Source: JAHEYG01 sp044229775
GTDB taxonomy: Bacteria > Bacteroidota > Bacteroidia > B-17B0 > Aurantibacillaceae
Reading direction: 5' to 3'
Length of the DNA stretch: 64,000 bases
Assembly: GCA_044229775.1 (NCBI GenBank)
Contig: JBGASH010000001.1
Coordinates: 1-64,000 of the forward strand
Shown here: positions 52,074-61,176 of the stretch, in pieces
Position numbering within the stretch: position 1 is the first letter of the stretch
Layout of the letters: every line of letters starts with the position of its first letter
Program-made: the position numbers and the translations under genes
Notes under the pieces: generated by a model
Seen by the model: the letters and a program-made list of their open reading frames with translations, nothing else
Told to the model about the DNA's origin: nothing
The model's database searches: none

Positions 52074-55000
52074 CTATTGTTTAATAAATTTATATTTAAC
52101 CGAAATCTCATCAGATGAAAGGCTTAAGATATACGCCCCATCCGTTAGTCCGTCTAAAAATAACCTGTTCTTTTCACCTTTTAAAGGCACTATTTTTCCG
52201 CTTTTAAGGGTTTGACCAAACATATTGTTAATGTTATAACTTACTTCCTTATCGAAACCAGCTTTAAAACCAATATTTAATGCGTCTTTAGCAGGATTAG
52301 GAGAAATTTCGAGTCCGCTAAAAACCACAAATTCCTTTATGCCCGAAAGACTTACGAAAAATGGCGTTAACGAGGCTTTACATCCAAAACCATTATCTAC
52401 CCAAACGCTGTACCAACCATCGCTGGTAATAGTATATGACTGGCCCGTAGCGCCTAATATGGGTCCGCCATTAAAATACCACTGATACCCGGCCGCAAAG
52501 TTGCAAGTTAAAACACTGCCTGTAATAACAACCGTTGGTGTAGGCGGAACAGGCGTAGCAACTACGGTTGCACTACCAATAACCTCACAGGCGCCAATTG
52601 CGGCTGTATAATTATAAGCCGTTGTAACAGTAGGGGTAAAAAGTGGAGTTGGTCCGGTTTGTCCATCGGGCCAGGTGATCAAAGTAGCATTGGTGTTTAC
52701 AGTAGGAGACCCAACACTTCCAATACAAATACTATCATTGACCGAAGTAGCGGTTGGCGGATTAAAAACCGAAATGGTTTCAGTGTAGGGAGTACTTGTG
52801 CCAACAGTATTGGTTGAAACCAAAGTAATAGTATATATCCCGGTAGCGGTATAAGTTACACTTGGAATTTGCACCGTAGAAGACGCCGGCGATCCACCCG
52901 GAAAACTCCATGCCCAACTGGTTGGAGAATTGGAAGAAACATCTTTAAATTGAAACGGCACGTTGATACAAGCACTTTTATAAGAATTGGTGAAAAATGC
53001 TGTTGGTGGAGCCCCTGGATTACTATAAAGATCTGTTTCCCATGTTCCACGACCATAGGTTGCCGCCCTTAGTTTCTTTGTTGGATAATAGATCTCCAGA
53101 TCGTCAACAATTACATTGGGAAGTCCGGCCATAAACGGAATCCACGAACCCATACTCATTTCACGGTAATAAACACCAAGATCCGTTCCAACATAAACAA
53201 TACCCGGACTGTTCTTTTGATAAACAATACAATTTGTATGAATATTAGGCAAACCCGTAGAGTAATTGGTCCAGGTTGCGCCACCATTGTTAGAATAAAA
53301 TACTTTGTTGCCTGCAGAATAGCCCGATAAAGTGATATATACATTATTAGGATTGGTGTTATCGATCGCGATTCCTGTAATTTCGGCCGTGCCTACCGGT
53401 AAGTTTGAGGTAATATTTCCCCAGGTAATTCCGCCGTTGTTTGTTTTGAATAATGAACTGAATCGAGCGGCATAAATGTAATTGGTGTTTGACGGTGAAA
53501 CAGCAATGTGTTTAATAGGTCCTCCGCCATTAATTGTACCCAGTTGGGTCCACGAAGCACCCTGACTATTAGTTTTAAAAACCTGTTCGTACCCACAATA
53601 AAATACCGTTTGACTTAATGGATCCTGAACAATTGGCGCGATCCAGTCGGCAGAGCCGCTTAAACCATTTGTGATCTGGCTAAAGTTAGCACCACCATCA
53701 TTTGAAAAATAAAAAGCGCCATAATATATAGATGCAACCAGGTTATTATTATTGCCCCAGTCCACAAAACAATCCATCCCATCACCGCCATAAACTTCTG
53801 TCCAGGTAGTGCCATTTAATAAATTACTACCATTATCCTGATGACCTGTAATAATAACAGAAGGTGAAGAAGCAGAAAGTCCCATTCGGTATTGCTGAGA
53901 AATATTCATTGTGCCGTTAATCGTGGTCCAGGTTGTGCCGCCATTGGTTGTTCTGGCAATTCCACCATCGGTTCCTGCGTAGCACGTAGTGCCATTTACA
54001 TAGATAATGTCGTGGCAATCGGCATGAACGTAAGGTTTGCCGCCACCGCCATACCAATGTGTGTTAAGTGTCCAGTTAACACCGGCGTCGGTAGATTTCC
54101 AGGTATTGACGCCCGAACAGATAATTTCATTTTTATTGGTAGGAGAAGCCCCAATAGCCAGATCATACCATCCTTGTCCACCGGTGCCGGATCCGTTGGT
54201 GCTCCAATCGAAGATATTGGGCGTATTTGACATTATTGTAAATGATGTGGCTGAATTATTGGAAAGGTACAAGCCTCCAAAACCATTACTATTATCACTA
54301 CCCAACACATAAACGTAATTTTGATCGGCAGGGGTTACGGCTATAGCTGTGCGATTAAGAAATTGAGAGAATGGCAATGCTACGCCCGAAAAACTGGCGC
54401 CGCCATTAGTGGATTTGTAAAAATTTCCACCACCGCAAACGTAAATGGTAGTGGTATCACCCGGGCGGTATTCGGCATCGGTAAAACCTCCCGATAAGGT
54501 GAGGCTCCAGGTTACACCGGCATTCAATGTGCGATAAACACCTATAGAAGTTGCCGCAATAACTTCGTTGGCATTTAACGGGTTGGTTAAAAGTCGCGCG
54601 ATCTTATTTGCCTGCATAACGGCCCAGCTTAATCCGGTGGTGTTCCATGTATTGCCTCCATCAGTTGATTTTAAAACGCCCACTGATTTGGTATCGCCCG
54701 CATCGTTATCGCCGGTAGCCAAATACATAACGTTAGTATTGGTAGGAACAACGGCAATATCCGAAACCCCCAGCGATGGTAACTGATCGGTGTTGGTGGT
54801 CCAGGTGGCGCCGTTATCAACCGAACGCCATAAGCCGCCGGCAGCGGTTCCCACAAAAATTATATTGGAATTACCGGGCATAAAACGAATGCACTGCAAA
54901 CGGCCGGCATCGCCGTTAACCGGAGAGCCATAAGGACCTAACGGTGTCCAGTTAGCAGTTGTGGAACTTGGTGTAGCGGTTTGGTATTTTCCGTGTGGCT

Positions 55001-55280
55001 GGGCGAGCAAATATTTTTGAAATTCTTCGTAAGCTTTGGCCCGGGAAGCATTTTCCATATTACCACTTGGATAAACGCGTGGTTCAACCATGTGCGCCCA
55101 GCGTAAAAATTGTTTATAACCATGGCCGCGTTCGTAAGGCTGGTCTTTCCAATAAGCATCAAATTCCTTTTTAATATCGTAAAAATTAGCTTTAGGGTCC
55201 AGCATCATATCCACCCACTTTTGAGCACTGATCTGAAAAAAACTAATCGTAAAAAGACTCAACAGAACAACCCTTTTCAT
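52074..55280 (-). CDS. Large T9SS cargo protein with sialidase-like repeats and a PKD domain
   Basis: 1068 aa. The signal peptide ends near ISAQ (about residue 19). Residues about 105-740 are BNR/VPS10-like beta-propeller repeats with the Asp-box-like pattern SxDGGxTWxxxT (SVDNGATWTTNT, STDGGNTWNTTG, TNNGGITWGNIT). A PKD domain follows (about 745-830: FKDVSSNSPTSWAWSFPGG ... YTATGIYTITLVSTN), then Ig-like segments, and the last 75 residues are a type A sorting domain (ISPNPAKDALNIGF ... KYKFIKQ). It should be exported by the T9SS and attached to the cell surface or released. No catalytic sialidase residues can be confirmed by eye, so binding or adhesion is as likely as hydrolysis. Confidence 0.9.
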   Translation of the reverse strand: MKRVVLLSLFTISFFQISAQKWVDMMLDPKANFYDIKKEFDAYWKDQPYERGHGYKQFLRWAHMVEPRVYPSGNMENASRAKAYEEFQKYLLAQPHGKYQTATPSSTTANWTPLGPYGSPVNGDAGRLQCIRFMPGNSNIIFVGTAAGGLWRSVDNGATWTTNTDQLPSLGVSDIAVVPTNTNVMYLATGDNDAGDTKSVGVLKSTDGGNTWNTTGLSWAVMQANKIARLLTNPLNANEVIAATSIGVYRTLNAGVTWSLTLSGGFTDAEYRPGDTTTIYVCGGGNFYKSTNGGASFSGVALPFSQFLNRTAIAVTPADQNYVYVLGSDNSNGFGGLYLSNNSATSFTIMSNTPNIFDWSTNGSGTGGQGWYDLAIGASPTNKNEIICSGVNTWKSTDAGVNWTLNTHWYGGGGKPYVHADCHDIIYVNGTTCYAGTDGGIARTTNGGTTWTTINGTMNISQQYRMGLSASSPSVIITGHQDNGSNLLNGTTWTEVYGGDGMDCFVDWGNNNNLVASIYYGAFYFSNDGGANFSQITNGLSGSADWIAPIVQDPLSQTVFYCGYEQVFKTNSQGASWTQLGTINGGGPIKHIAVSPSNTNYIYAARFSSLFKTNNGGITWGNITSNLPVGTAEITGIAIDNTNPNNVYITLSGYSAGNKVFYSNNGGATWTNYSTGLPNIHTNCIVYQKNSPGIVYVGTDLGVYYREMSMGSWIPFMAGLPNVIVDDLEIYYPTKKLRAATYGRGTWETDLYSNPGAPPTAFFTNSYKSACINVPFQFKDVSSNSPTSWAWSFPGGSPASSTVQIPSVTYTATGIYTITLVSTNTVGTSTPYTETISVFNPPTATSVNDSICIGSVGSPTVNTNATLITWPDGQTGPTPLFTPTVTTAYNYTAAIGACEVIGSATVVATPVPPTPTVVITGSVLTCNFAAGYQWYFNGGPILGATGQSYTITSDGWYSVWVDNGFGCKASLTPFFVSLSGIKEFVVFSGLEISPNPAKDALNIGFKAGFDKEVSYNINNMFGQTLKSGKIVPLKGEKNRLFLDGLTDGAYILSLSSDEISVKYKFIKQ

Positions 55281-55516
55281 AGCAAGATCAATTTTTAGAG
55301 CATTAAAGCTAGCAATAAAGCAATGAAAAACCTATTTAGGCATCTCAACTTTAGCTTAAAGAGGGTTTTAAAGCCACCAATTTCTCAATGTGTTGAAAAA
55401 CAGGCAGCAGCGAATTATAGAAAGTTGATTTAACAAAGGCATGTTTATTAAAAAAGGAGAATGCAAAAAATGCAAGCAATTAATAAAATAGTTTTATTGA
55501 AATTATTATTTAAAGC

Positions 55517-56869
55517 ATGGTAAAAAGTCCCGCTGCTAAAAGTACTGAGAACAGAAAAATATTTGTACTCGACACTTCAGTAATCATCTACGACCACACG
55601 GCCATTAAGAACTTTAAGGAACACGATGTGGTAATTCCGATCACAGTTTTAGAAGAACTGGATAATTTTAAAAAAGGTAACGATACCAAGAATTTTGCCG
55701 CGCGCGAATTTACCAGGTATCTCGACCGGTTATCAGGAAAAAATTCGTTACAGGACTGGACCAACATTAATGGTAAGTCGCACGGGTATTTTAAGATAGA
55801 ACTTAAACAGCATTCGAAAATTGATGCTTGTAAGGTGTTTGATGAAAAAAAGGCCGATCACCGTATATTAAATACCGCATTATATTTGGCCGAAACCCAT
55901 CCCGGGAGGAAAGTGGTGCTTATTACCAAAGATGTTAATTTAAGAATTAAGGCAAAATCGCTGAATTTGCACGCCGAAGATTACGAGACCGGAAAAATTA
56001 AAACGGTTGATGAATTATATACCGGAAAAAGCGAAGTGCAAAAAGTGGCTCACGATAAGATAGCCAATATTTATCAAAAAGGAACGAGTGGTGCTAAGGA
56101 AATTTTGAAAAGGAACGCGGCCCTTCCAAATCATTATTATGTTTTAAAGAACGGATCGCAATCGGTTTTGGCACGCTATAACAAAGAAGATGAAAGTTTC
56201 AAGCGCGTAGTAAAGACCGCAGCCTTTGGCGTCATTCCAAAAAATGCCGAGCAGGCTTTTGCATTAGACGCGATCATGAATCCCGATATAAAACTGGTGA
56301 GCATACAAGGCGTTGCCGGTACCGGAAAAACGTTATTATCATTAGCGGGCGCATTGGAACAACGCCGGAATTATCATCAGATCTATTTGGCAAGACCTAT
56401 AGTACCGTTAAGCAACAAAGACATTGGCTATTTACCGGGCGATGTGAATTCGAAATTAAACCCATATATGGAGCCGCTTTGGGATAATTTAAAATACATT
56501 CGCAGTTTATTTAATGAAAAAGACAAAGAGCACAAGCAACTTAATGAAATGGTAGAGAGTCAGAAGCTGGTGGTTTGTCCTTTAGCTTATATTCGCGGAC
56601 GAAGTTTAAGTAACGTGTTCTTTATAGTGGACGAAGCACAGAATTTAACCCCTCACGAAGTAAAGACCATTATTACCAGAGCGGGCGAAAACACGAAGAT
56701 CATTTTTACCGGCGATGTTCACCAAATTGATACGCCTTATCTTGACGCACAAAGTAACGGCTTAAGTTATTTGATAGAAAAAGTAAAAGGTCGGGAGTTA
56801 TACGCTCACATTACCCTTGAAAAAGGCGAAAGAAGCGAGCTGGCAAATCTGGCCAACGACCTGTTATAA
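55517..56869 (+). CDS. PIN domain-PhoH family ATPase
   Basis: 450 aa, YlaK/PhoH2-like two-domain protein. PIN RNase-type domain at 10-150 (FVLDTSVIIYD, VLEELDNFKKG, DVNLRIKAKSL) with the acidic residues expected for metal binding. PhoH helicase-like ATPase at 240-450: Walker A GVAGTGKTLLSLAG near 272 and Walker B FFIVDEAQNLTPHEVK, then FTGDVHQID. Members are RNA helicase/RNases in other bacteria. ATG at 55517; the 236-bp region upstream holds no clear gene. Confidence 0.94.
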   Translation: MVKSPAAKSTENRKIFVLDTSVIIYDHTAIKNFKEHDVVIPITVLEELDNFKKGNDTKNFAAREFTRYLDRLSGKNSLQDWTNINGKSHGYFKIELKQHSKIDACKVFDEKKADHRILNTALYLAETHPGRKVVLITKDVNLRIKAKSLNLHAEDYETGKIKTVDELYTGKSEVQKVAHDKIANIYQKGTSGAKEILKRNAALPNHYYVLKNGSQSVLARYNKEDESFKRVVKTAAFGVIPKNAEQAFALDAIMNPDIKLVSIQGVAGTGKTLLSLAGALEQRRNYHQIYLARPIVPLSNKDIGYLPGDVNSKLNPYMEPLWDNLKYIRSLFNEKDKEHKQLNEMVESQKLVVCPLAYIRGRSLSNVFFIVDEAQNLTPHEVKTIITRAGENTKIIFTGDVHQIDTPYLDAQSNGLSYLIEKVKGRELYAHITLEKGERSELANLANDLL

Positions 56870-56911
56870 AAGTTTTTTTAAACCGGTAAAACGGGCGTAT
56901 CAAATAAATAG

Positions 56912-56919
56912 TATATTTG
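56912..56919 (+). promoter_or_regulatory. -7 element for gcvH
   Basis: TATATTTG, an exact match to TAnnTTTG, 16 nt before the ATG at 56935. The only longer start (TTG 56917) lies inside this element, so the ATG is the real start. Confidence 0.55.
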
Positions 56920-56934
56920 CCAAAACTATTTAAT

Positions 56935-57315
56935 ATGAATTTTCCGGCAGATCTAAAATACACCAAAGACCACGAGTGGGTAAAAGTAAATGGTAAAGAA
57001 GCCTTGGTGGGCATTACCGATTTCGCGCAAAAAGAATTAGGGGATATTGTTTACGTTGATATTACCGGTCTTGGTGAAACCATCGCAAAAGAACAAGTAT
57101 TTGGAACAATTGAAGCGGTTAAAACCGTTTCGGATCTTTTCATGCCAATAAGCGGTAAGGTGATCGAAGCAAATAAAGACATTGATTCGGCGCCCGAAAG
57201 CGTTAATAACGATCCTTACGGAAAAGGATGGCTTATTAAAATGAGCGTTGATAATCCTGCTGAGGTAAACGATCTTTTATCGGCCGATGCTTATAAAAAA
57301 CTAATAGGAGCATAA
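56935..57315 (+). CDS. gcvH: Glycine cleavage system H protein
   Basis: 126 aa, normal length. Lipoyl carrier of the glycine cleavage complex, shuttling the aminomethyl group between P and T proteins. The lipoylated residue is Lys63 in GTIEAVKTVSDLF; the sequence starts FPADLKYTKDHEWV, as usual for GcvH. gcvP and gcvT are not nearby. A promoter lies directly ahead and a terminator directly after. Confidence 0.97.
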   Translation: MNFPADLKYTKDHEWVKVNGKEALVGITDFAQKELGDIVYVDITGLGETIAKEQVFGTIEAVKTVSDLFMPISGKVIEANKDIDSAPESVNNDPYGKGWLIKMSVDNPAEVNDLLSADAYKKLIGA

Positions 57316-57349
57316 GCGGCTGGGACCTTTTCCTGCCAATAAAATATAG

Positions 57350-57376
57350 CCCTTTCTGAAACGGAAGGGTTTTTTT
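57350..57376 (+). terminator. Terminator after gcvH, abutting the next ATG
   Basis: CCCTTTC (57350-57356) pairs with GGAAGGG (57363-57369; one T-G pair), with a 6-nt loop and seven Ts (57370-57376). The VanZ-like gene starts at 57377, the very next base. Confidence 0.85.
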
Positions 57377-57775
57377 ATGATTAGAAAATTAATAACGCAT
57401 CATCCTTACAAACTCACCTTTATTTGGGCTTTGATCATTTTTGGTTTGTGTTCAATGCCCGGAAGATTTATTCCATCGCCATCGTGGTTGGAGTTATTGA
57501 GTTTCGACAAATGGGTACATGCCGGAATATTTTTTGTGTTGGTTAGTTTAGCTTGCGCTGGTATTTTTTTGCACCAACATCCGGGCTATTTTGTATTCGT
57601 ATACGGTGTTGCAGCTATAATTTATGGCGGGCTCTTAGAGGTAATGCAGGCAAAAGTTTTTAGCGAACGCAGTGCCGATTGGCAGGATTTTGTTGCCAAT
57701 TCGTTCGGTTGTTTAATGGCATTGATCTTTCACAAGAAAATAAACCGCTTTATTTTTAAGGATAGAACTAGTTAA
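57377..57775 (+). CDS. VanZ-like family membrane protein
   Basis: 132 aa with four membrane segments (about 14-28, 44-66, 70-90 and 103-120). The VanZ-like motifs are FDKWVHAGIFFVL in the second helix and SADWQDFVANSFGCLMAL near the end. Function in this phylum is unknown; VanZ of enterococci gives low-level teicoplanin resistance, but such a role should not be assumed. The ATG follows the gcvH terminator without a gap, so expression must depend on terminator readthrough or an unseen promoter. Its stop is interlocked with that of the convergent small gene. Confidence 0.82.
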   Translation: MIRKLITHHPYKLTFIWALIIFGLCSMPGRFIPSPSWLELLSFDKWVHAGIFFVLVSLACAGIFLHQHPGYFVFVYGVAAIIYGGLLEVMQAKVFSERSADWQDFVANSFGCLMALIFHKKINRFIFKDRTS

Positions 57776-57930
57776 ATAGAACCTTTAGAACTCCTTCTCA
57801 CTTTTTTCTTTTTCATCATACCCGGACAACCAAAACACTTGTTTTTGGTATGGCATTCAGAAAAAAGTATAGCGCCACCCATTAAGCAGGCAAAAAGCAA
57901 GATCTTATATCTAAATAGGGGTTTTAACAT
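57772..57930 (-). CDS. Small exported Cys-containing peptide (52 aa)
   Basis: ATG at 57930, TAA at 57774-57772. The peptide has a basic N-terminus and hydrophobic core (YKILLFACLMGGAILFSEC, residues 8-26), then a short tail with CFGCPGMMKKKK (32-43) and a basic, Ser-rich end. It looks like a signal peptide or anchor, possibly lipid-modified at Cys26 although SEC is not a good lipobox, plus a CxxC metal- or disulfide-type motif. A perfect -7 element, TAAATTTG, lies 16 nt upstream of the ATG. It converges with the VanZ-like gene, overlapping by 4 nt at the stops. I recognise no named family. Confidence 0.6.
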   Translation of the reverse strand: MLKPLFRYKILLFACLMGGAILFSECHTKNKCFGCPGMMKKKKVRRSSKGSI

Positions 57931-57945
57931 GGCGCTTTATTAATT

Positions 57946-57953
57946 CAAATTTA
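57946..57953 (-). promoter_or_regulatory. -7 element for the 52-aa peptide gene
   Basis: Minus strand TAAATTTG, exact TAnnTTTG match, 16 nt from the ATG at 57930. No clear -33 element. Confidence 0.5.
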
Positions 57954-57986
57954 CGCAATTTCTTAGTAACTTAGTAGCATATAAAG

Positions 57987-58730
57987 ATGAACCCGTTTTT
58001 CCATATTGGGCGTTATTTTATGCTGTTGGCTAAGGTTTTTCGGAAGCCCGAAAAATTTTCCATGTACTTCCGGCAGATCATTTACGAGATGAATAGTCTG
58101 GGTATTGGCTCTCTATGGCTCATTGCGGTAATTTCGGTTTTTATGGGAGGCGTACTAACTATTCAGGCTGCTTACAACTTTACTAGCCCCTTAATACCGC
58201 TTTACGCGGTTGGATTAGGAACAAGAGAAGGAATTGTTCTTGAATTTTCGCCAACCATTGTCAGTTTAATCCTAGCAGGGAAAGTAGGCTCAAATATTGC
58301 CTCCGAAATTGGTACTATGCGCATCAGCGAACAAATTGACGCTTTAGAAATAATGGGAATAAATTCGGCCGGATATTTAATTCTTCCAAAAATAGCCGCC
58401 GCCATGTTCATCAATCCTTTCCTAATTATCATTAGCATGTTTTTGGGAATTTTAGGCGGTTATATTATGGGAATTGGCACCGGCGCTTGTACCTCATACG
58501 AATATATTTATGGTATACAATCCTTTTTTATTCCGTTTAACATTGTTTACGCGTTAACTAAAACCGTTGTGTTCGCGTTTATTATCACTTCTGTTTCGGC
58601 TTATCATGGCTACCATACAGTAGGAGGGGCGTTAGAAGTTGGAAAATCAAGCACCAAATCGGTGGTATATAATAGTATTTTGATCTTAACGTCTAACCTG
58701 GTAATTACACAATTAATGTTGGTTAAATGA
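57987..58730 (+). CDS. mlaE: MlaE-family ABC transporter permease
   Basis: 247 aa with five or six membrane helices. Motifs of MlaE permeases: ISVFMGGVLTIQ, the LEFSPTIVSLILAGKVGSNIASEIGTMRI region (about residues 90-118; cited in parts) and EQIDALEIMGIN. With the ATPase below it would form the inner-membrane part of a phospholipid/lipid transporter that keeps outer-membrane asymmetry. The MCE-domain partner (MlaD) is not in the window. Overlaps the ATPase gene by 4 nt (ATGA). Confidence 0.93.
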   Translation: MNPFFHIGRYFMLLAKVFRKPEKFSMYFRQIIYEMNSLGIGSLWLIAVISVFMGGVLTIQAAYNFTSPLIPLYAVGLGTREGIVLEFSPTIVSLILAGKVGSNIASEIGTMRISEQIDALEIMGINSAGYLILPKIAAAMFINPFLIIISMFLGILGGYIMGIGTGACTSYEYIYGIQSFFIPFNIVYALTKTVVFAFIITSVSAYHGYHTVGGALEVGKSSTKSVVYNSILILTSNLVITQLMLVK

Positions 58731-59491
58731 TAGAGATTAAGAACATAACTAAGAGTTTTGGCCCGCGAACCATTGTAGAGGATATTTCATTTAATTTTTA
58801 CGAAGGGAAGACCAATCTAGTGATCGGAGAAAGCGGTTCGGGAAAAACCACCATTTTGAAATTAATGGTAGGATTGCATCAGCCTAATAGCGGTTCGGTG
58901 CTATACGATAACCGTGATTTTACAGCAATGGATTCTAAACAAAAGCAGGAAGTAAGAAAAGAAATTGGCATGCTGTTTCAGGGTGGCGCATTATTTGATT
59001 CGTTGACATTGGAAGAGAATGTGAAATTTCCGCTCGATATGTACACGCACTTAAGTGAAGAAGAAAAAGAGGAACGGGTTAATTTTTGTTTATCAAAAGT
59101 AAAATTGGAAAACCGTAATTCGCTTTACCCTGCCGAGCTTAGTGGTGGTATGAAAAAACGCGCGGCATTGGCAAGAGCTATTTCCAACAATCCTAAATAT
59201 TTGTTTTGCGATGAACCCAACTCGGGTCTCGACCCAAAAACATCCATTGTTATTGATAATTTGATAAAAGATATTACCGAAGAGTTTAAGATCACCACCA
59301 TCGTTATTACGCACGACATGAATTCGGTTTTAGAGATCGGCGATAATATTTTATTTGTACATCAGGGAAGAAATTGGTGGACCGGCACCAAAAAGGATAT
59401 TTTGCATTCGGACAATGAAGAGCTGAATAACTTTGTTTTTGCTTCCGATTTTATGCAGCAAGTGTTTAAGGGCAATAACTCAAAACCCTAA
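58727..59491 (+). CDS. mlaF: MlaF-family ABC transporter ATP-binding protein
   Basis: 254 aa. Walker A GESGSGKTT (34-42), Q loop MLFQGGALFDSLTLEENV typical of MlaF, signature LSGGMKKRAALARAI, Walker B YLFCDEPNSGLDP and the switch His in VITHDM. It powers the MlaE permease encoded just upstream. Its 3' end overlaps the convergent YkgJ-type gene by 12 nt. Confidence 0.94.
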   Translation: MIEIKNITKSFGPRTIVEDISFNFYEGKTNLVIGESGSGKTTILKLMVGLHQPNSGSVLYDNRDFTAMDSKQKQEVRKEIGMLFQGGALFDSLTLEENVKFPLDMYTHLSEEEKEERVNFCLSKVKLENRNSLYPAELSGGMKKRAALARAISNNPKYLFCDEPNSGLDPKTSIVIDNLIKDITEEFKITTIVITHDMNSVLEIGDNILFVHQGRNWWTGTKKDILHSDNEELNNFVFASDFMQQVFKGNNSKP

Positions 59492-59968
59492 TTCCTTTTT
59501 TACTTTCTCGGTGATCTTTAGAACAGCAGGACAAACCAATGTGTTCTTATAGGTCAGATCGGCCAATTGTACCATTTTTTTGCGATCAGTGTGCGGATAT
59601 TCGCGACATGCGTTAGGGCGGCTTTCGTAAATGGAACAGTAATTATCCGATCCTAAGAATGGACAAGGCGCGCTCTGTAAAACATAATCTTTGTCGGCAT
59701 CTATTTTCAAATATTTTTCAGTGAACGAACCGGGCTTTAAGCCAACTGCTTTAGCGGCGCGCTCAATATCTTTTTCATAAAAAATAGGCGATGTGGTTTT
59801 ACAACAATTGGCGCAAGTAAGACAATCTATTTCTTCAAATACTTCTTTGTGGGCCTCGTGAAATAATTCATCAAGGTTATTAGGCTTACGCAATTTAAGC
59901 TTATCAAAAAATCGGCGATTTTCTTTTTTTAAATTTTGCGCTTGTTTATTGAATTGTTGAAGATCCAT
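59480..59968 (-). CDS. YkgJ-family cysteine cluster protein
   Basis: 162 aa from the ATG at 59968 (an in-frame TTG at 59986 is less likely). Conserved cysteines CLTCANCCKTTSP, the SAPCPFLGSDNYCSIYESRP segment and ACREYPH match the zinc/iron-chelating YkgJ (CxxCxxCC) family. N-terminal coiled helix. Family function is unknown, probably metal binding. Confidence 0.87.
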   Translation of the reverse strand: MDLQQFNKQAQNLKKENRRFFDKLKLRKPNNLDELFHEAHKEVFEEIDCLTCANCCKTTSPIFYEKDIERAAKAVGLKPGSFTEKYLKIDADKDYVLQSAPCPFLGSDNYCSIYESRPNACREYPHTDRKKMVQLADLTYKNTLVCPAVLKITEKVKKELGF

Positions 59969-60040
59969 TGACGTAAAGGTAATCAAAAGGAGAAGATAAT
60001 TAATCCGACAAAAAGCAAACGAAAATAAATGGAAAGGAAA

Positions 60041-60325
60041 TTATTTCTGAACAATAACGTAAACGTCCTCATTGTCCTTCTTCATCAGGTATTTTTCTCT
60101 CGCAAATTTTTCAAGACTTTCTTTATTCGTGGCCAGCTCTTTTATATCGCTTTTGTTGCGCTGAATTTCGGTGATGTAGTAATCGCGATCGCTTTCGAGC
60201 TTGTTTAATTTTTGAATGAGCTCACGTTGTGTGAAAACATCGTTCTTGTCAAAAAACAAAAGCCAAACAACAATCCCAATTGTTGTTAAAAAATACTTGT
60301 TCTTTATGAGCTTTAATAAAAACAC
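60041..60325 (-). CDS. FtsB/DivIC-type septum formation protein
   Basis: 94 aa: one N-terminal membrane helix (YFLTTIGIVVWLLFF, about 11-25), then a coiled coil (about 33-75) and the typical ending SLEKFAREKYLMKKDNEDVYVI. This is the FtsB/DivIC architecture; the protein would bridge FtsQ/DivIB and FtsL in the divisome. A perfect -7 element lies 18 nt before the ATG. It is divergent from the L,D-transpeptidase gene, another cell-wall gene. Confidence 0.9.
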   Translation of the reverse strand: MFLLKLIKNKYFLTTIGIVVWLLFFDKNDVFTQRELIQKLNKLESDRDYYITEIQRNKSDIKELATNKESLEKFAREKYLMKKDNEDVYVIVQK

Positions 60326-60342
60326 CTTAATTTTATTATACC

Positions 60343-60350
60343 AAATTTAA
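60343..60350 (-). promoter_or_regulatory. -7 element for the DivIC/FtsB gene
   Basis: Minus strand TAAATTTG, exact TAnnTTTG match, 18 nt before the ATG at 60325. Confidence 0.5.
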
Positions 60351-60368
60351 TCCATAATCCTACTGCTA

Positions 60369-61127
60369 TTGGCGCCTAAAAGAACAATTATTAATACCGC
60401 ATTGTTAATTCTATTCTTGACTTTTTCATTGGTAAAAGGTCAGGGTCAGGCTTCTTTTAAAGCCAAACAAATGACCAACAGCAGGGTTAAGGAAGCGTAT
60501 ACCTCTAACTGGCCGGCCCTTGAAAAAGAGATCAAGGCCATAGGCATTGACCCCAATAATTTTGATCTCTTTATAAGGATATTTAAAACGGAAGACGAGG
60601 TGGAACTCTGGCTTAAGAACAAAGGGGATTCAAAATATACTTTATTAAAAAAAATTGCCGTTTGTGCCAAGAGTGGTGACCTTGGACCTAAACGGAGAGA
60701 AGGCGATCGCCAAGTACCTGAAGGTATTTATGAGATCTCGGTTTTTAATCCCAACTCCGATTATTTTTTGGCCGTGAAAGTAAGTTACCCCAATAAAAGC
60801 GATAAAATTTTAGCGAAAGGACCAATGGGGGGCGACATTATGATACATGGTAATTGTGTAACAATTGGTTGTATTCCTTTGCAGGATGTTCCTGTTAAAG
60901 ATCTGTATATGTTGTGTGTGGAAGCACGAAACCGTAAATCGCCTATACGCTGCGAAATTTATCCTTGCCGATTTACCCCAAAAAATTTAAAGGCGTTGGA
61001 AAGTTATAATGAAGAGAAAAATCTTTTTTGGAGTGGAATAATTCCCGCTTATGAATATTTTGAAACCAATAAAGTTCCGGTAAAATATAAGATCAACGAA
61101 AAGGGCGCTTATATTTATGAGAAGTAA
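60369..61127 (+). CDS. L,D-transpeptidase (YkuD/ErfK family)
   Basis: 252 aa. Signal peptide (TALLILFLTFSLVKGQ) then a YkuD catalytic domain with the His/Cys pair in MIHGNCVTIGCIPL, the HG...GC signature of L,D-transpeptidases that cross-link peptidoglycan or attach proteins to it. The upstream part (LFIRIFKTEDEVELW, VPEGIYEI) fits the murein L,D-transpeptidase group. Start is TTG at 60369, the only in-frame start that keeps the signal peptide. Divergent from the DivIC/FtsB gene. Confidence 0.9.
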   Translation: MAPKRTIINTALLILFLTFSLVKGQGQASFKAKQMTNSRVKEAYTSNWPALEKEIKAIGIDPNNFDLFIRIFKTEDEVELWLKNKGDSKYTLLKKIAVCAKSGDLGPKRREGDRQVPEGIYEISVFNPNSDYFLAVKVSYPNKSDKILAKGPMGGDIMIHGNCVTIGCIPLQDVPVKDLYMLCVEARNRKSPIRCEIYPCRFTPKNLKALESYNEEKNLFWSGIIPAYEYFETNKVPVKYKINEKGAYIYEK

Positions 61128-61176
61128 AATGTAATCTCCAGTTCGTTACCCTGATCTGACACTTTTGCAGTTTCTC

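Noticed and set aside
55323..55433. 36-codon frame in the gap before the PhoH gene
   Set aside because: No promoter element, no hydrophobic or repeated pattern and no tight spacing to neighbours; a chance ORF is likely.
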